This document shows positions 61,971 through 64,000 of a DNA stretch of 64,000 bases, in pieces. Positions within the stretch are counted from its first letter, which is position 1. Each line of letters begins with the position of its first letter. Under the pieces are notes generated by a model that was given only the letters and a program-made list of their open reading frames with translations, had not been told where the DNA came from and made no database searches. The stretch is taken from positions 62,001 through 126,000 of the forward strand of contig JASJAW010000019.1 of NCBI GenBank assembly GCA_030066795.1, read 5' to 3'. Both the position numbers and the translations under genes were made by a program. The stretch comes from Dinoroseobacter sp. (GTDB lineage: Bacteria; Pseudomonadota; Alphaproteobacteria; Rhodobacterales; Rhodobacteraceae).

Positions 61971-63098
61971 GTGCCAGAGACCTTGACCAAGTTCTCTTTG
62001 TATAATGATTTTTCGAGATTGCCTGACTGGGTGCCAGATGCCGCGCGCCATTATGTTGTTCACACCCGTGATGGTGTGTCTATCCGCGGTGTAGCGAAGC
62101 AAGCTGGGTGCGCAGCCTCAACCATCCTGCGGCAGATCCGCAAGCTGGAAAACCGCAGAGATGATGCGCTGCTGGATGAAGCACTCGAAGCGCTGACCGT
62201 TCCCCCATCCGATACCGAACCACAGGATGTGATCCATATGAGCGAACACCCTCGTAGTCTCCAAAAGACCCAATCCGAACTGATAGAGCGCGAAGCTCGG
62301 CGTATCCTTCGCCGTCTTTGCGAAAAAGATGCGATTCTGGCGGTGTCAGCGAAGATGGAAAAGGCCGTGGTGCTGCGCAGCGCCGATGACACTCCGCGCC
62401 GCATCGCTGTGGTGGATCGCAATATTGCGCAGGCCTTTGTGCTGAAGGATTGGATTCGGCGCTTCAGGGACGGCAAGGTTGCACAGTACGAAATCACCCA
62501 TGCCGGACGCGCCGCGCTCAAGCGTTTCTTGGCGGAAGATGCGCAGCGCAAGACCGGCGCGGCTTCGGAGGAGCTTTCAGCATTTGGGGAGCAGCACAGG
62601 GAATGGGGGCATCGCGAGATTGCAGGGGATGAGCCCGGCGAAGCTGCGCGGCGGCGCATGCGCTACAACCTTGCGGAGAGTCCGTTGTCCCAGCTAGCAC
62701 GGCGGCGGGACAAGACCGGAACGCGGTTTCTCTCGGATGACATGGTGAGAGCTGGCGAGCGCCTGCGTGAAGACTTCGAGCTGGCACAGATGGGACCGAA
62801 AGTGACCCAGAACTGGGAGAAGTTCCTAACAGGTGGAGCTCGGGGAGGCGCCCGCAGCGACTTCTGCGGAGGATCAAGTAACGCGCGAGAGCGTGTTAGC
62901 GCCGCGTTGGAGGCGCTCGGGCCGGGACTTGCAGATGTGGCTTTTCGGTGTTGCTGTTTCCTCGAAGGTCTGGAAGCAGCGGAAAAACGGCTCGGCTGGT
63001 CCGCGCGATCCGGAAAAATCGTGTTGCGGATCGCTCTCGATCGTCTGGCTCAGCACTATCAGGAGGTTCATGCGAAAGGTGGCGGACGGATCGGCTAG
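61971..63098 (+). CDS. DUF6456 domain protein with N-terminal helix-turn-helix
   Basis: A 375-aa probable DNA-binding regulator. An early segment (SIRGVAKQAGCAASTILRQI) reads as a helix-turn-helix, a second winged region covers about residues 150-185 (WIRRFRDGKVAQYEITHAGR), and the DUF6456 domain fills the last 150 residues (PLSQLARRRDKTG and ADVAFRCCCFLEGLEAAE). AGGAGG precedes the GTG start, an unusually strong site. Divergent from DUF6477. I know no target genes; the family is limited mainly to Rhodobacterales and relatives. Confidence 0.8.
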   Translation: MPETLTKFSLYNDFSRLPDWVPDAARHYVVHTRDGVSIRGVAKQAGCAASTILRQIRKLENRRDDALLDEALEALTVPPSDTEPQDVIHMSEHPRSLQKTQSELIEREARRILRRLCEKDAILAVSAKMEKAVVLRSADDTPRRIAVVDRNIAQAFVLKDWIRRFRDGKVAQYEITHAGRAALKRFLAEDAQRKTGAASEELSAFGEQHREWGHREIAGDEPGEAARRRMRYNLAESPLSQLARRRDKTGTRFLSDDMVRAGERLREDFELAQMGPKVTQNWEKFLTGGARGGARSDFCGGSSNARERVSAALEALGPGLADVAFRCCCFLEGLEAAEKRLGWSARSGKIVLRIALDRLAQHYQEVHAKGGGRIG

Positions 63099-63238
63099 CG
63101 CAGTTGTCGCCAAAAAGACCGGTGGTTCCTGCGACGCCGGTCTGGGCCATCCATGCGACTCATGGCAGCTATGCGCGCAGAACGGTTTCGCTTTTTCTAA
63201 GGACCGTCTAGATACAATTGCAACGAGGAGCCTGTTGT

Positions 63239-64000
63239 ATGCGTGATCTGACAATACCTGAAGAGCGTCATCCGGAAAAAGCCCACCGGAAGGACAACGC
63301 GCAACCTCGCAAGCCGAGCTGGATCCGGGTGAAGGCTCCGGGCGGCGAGGGGTTTACGCAAACCCGCGAGATCATGCGGAAAAACAACCTTGTGACAGTG
63401 TGCGAGGAAGCTGGCTGCCCGAATGTCGGCGAATGCTGGAGTCAGGGCCACGCCACCATGATGATCATGGGTGAGATCTGCACGCGCGGCTGCACATTCT
63501 GCAACGTCGCGACTGGGCGGCCAGACGCGCTCGATGTTTTTGAGCCCGGGCGTGTGGCTGATGCAGTACAGAAGTTAGGTCTCAATCATGTGGTGATCAC
63601 GTCAGTCGACCGCGATGATCTCGAAGATGGCGGAGCAGAGCATTTCGCAATGACAATCCGTGCTGTGCGGAAGCGCGCGCCGGAAACGACGATCGAGATC
63701 TTAACCCCGGACTTTCTAAAATGTGCTCCGGACGCGCTCGAGACGGTGGTTGCGGCCAAGCCGGATGTTTTCAACCACAACCTCGAAACCGTGCCTGGTC
63801 TTTACCCGGACGTGCGTCCCGGTGCGCGGTATTTCCATAGCTTGCGTCTGTTGCAGCGGGTTAAGGAACTGGATCCGGCAATGTTCACGAAATCGGGCAT
63901 CATGGTCGGTCTTGGCGAAGACCGCCGGTCAGTGGCACAGGTCATGGATGACATGCGCGCGGCGGACGTCGATTTTCTGACCATCGGGCAATACCTGCAG
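63239..64000 (+). CDS. lipA: Lipoyl synthase, 3' end beyond the window
   Basis: Radical SAM enzyme that inserts two sulfurs into octanoyl chains on lipoyl domains. The visible 254 codons include the auxiliary cluster cysteines (Cys55, Cys60, Cys66 in [13 protein letters not shown]) and the radical SAM cluster CTRGCTFC (Cys81, Cys85, Cys88), followed by [13 protein letters not shown] and [18 protein letters not shown] lies eight to nine bases before the ATG. The reading frame is open to the last base, so the C-terminal part is missing only because the window ends. Confidence 0.96.
   Translation, partial: MRDLTIPEERHPEKAHRKDNAQPRKPSWIRVKAPGGEGFTQTREIMRKNNLVTVCEEAGCPNVGECWSQGHATMMIMGEICTRGCTFCNVATGRPDALDVFEPGRVADAVQKLGLNHVVITSVDRDDLEDGGAEHFAMTIRAVRKRAPETTIEILTPDFLKCAPDALETVVAAKPDVFNHNLETVPGLYPDVRPGARYFHSLRLLQRVKELDPAMFTKSGIMVGLGEDRRSVAQVMDDMRAADVDFLTIGQYLQ

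Noticed and set aside
63099..63238. Short open frame between DUF6456 and lipA
   Set aside because: The plus-strand reading overlaps the DUF6456 gene in another frame and ends in the lipA ribosome-site region; no sign of a separate gene.

Overview
The window looks like chromosome of a marine alphaproteobacterium of the Rhodobacterales (Roseobacter group). The GC-rich genes resemble that group: OpgH with OpgC, DUF1127, DUF6477 and DUF6456 proteins, an IalB protein, a non-pyrrolysine MttB homologue, a BCCT transporter, and dense clusters with ATGA or CTAG overlaps. Housekeeping genes are spread throughout (lpxD, xerD, aroK-aroB, ssb, rplM-rpsI, metA, guaA, lipA), so this is not a plasmid or prophage. 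I saw no rRNA, tRNA, CRISPR array, intact insertion sequence or phage module.

Layout. Bases 216-6682 hold small unknown genes, a FolB-like pterin enzyme, a cytochrome b561 and a tightly coupled ABC transporter operon (Tat-exported NMT1/THI5-like binding protein, ATPase, double permease in one chain) that ends in a family 4 glycosyltransferase. Bases 6679-10670 hold an FkbM methyltransferase and the convergent opgH and opgC genes for periplasmic glucans. Bases 10967-18322 are accessory: two DUF1254/DUF1214 exported proteins, a divergent AraC regulator broken by a one-base frameshift, an orphan protein that looks like a CBASS 2TM-beta effector, and a DUF1772 - NmrA - AraC group. Bases 18529-22964 encode nucleotide-sugar enzymes (Ugd, a UDP-glucuronate-decarboxylase-like SDR and a SAF-domain oxidoreductase) with a decayed 0.7-kb gap between them. 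Bases 23267-27974 hold a cytochrome c, an HExxH protein, a HAD hydrolase, a DUF1269 protein and a formylglycine-type sulfatase.

From 28189 the window is mostly envelope and core metabolism: a divergent DUF882 / L,D-transpeptidase pair, lpxD with a dedicated acyl carrier protein and ketosynthase, IalB, a HerA-like ATPase, a CNNM-type protein, a metallophosphatase-fold protein with degraded motifs, xerD with two unknown envelope genes, aroK-aroB, ssb, a lytic transglycosylase, enoyl-CoA hydratase and thioesterase, DUF1127, a MocR regulator, L13-S9, a heme-degrading-type monooxygenase, a BCCT transporter with a 29-residue partner, PPK2 with an overlapping TetR gene, metA, two EamA exporters, a FadL porin, guaA, the MttB homologue, DUF6477, DUF6456 and the start of lipA.

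The least explained parts are the transporter-glycosyltransferase-FolB neighbourhood, the orphan 2TM-beta protein, the structured 408-bp gap before the HerA-like gene, and the lpxD-ACP-ketosynthase operon. All calls come from reading sequence and recalled family patterns; no database search was run.
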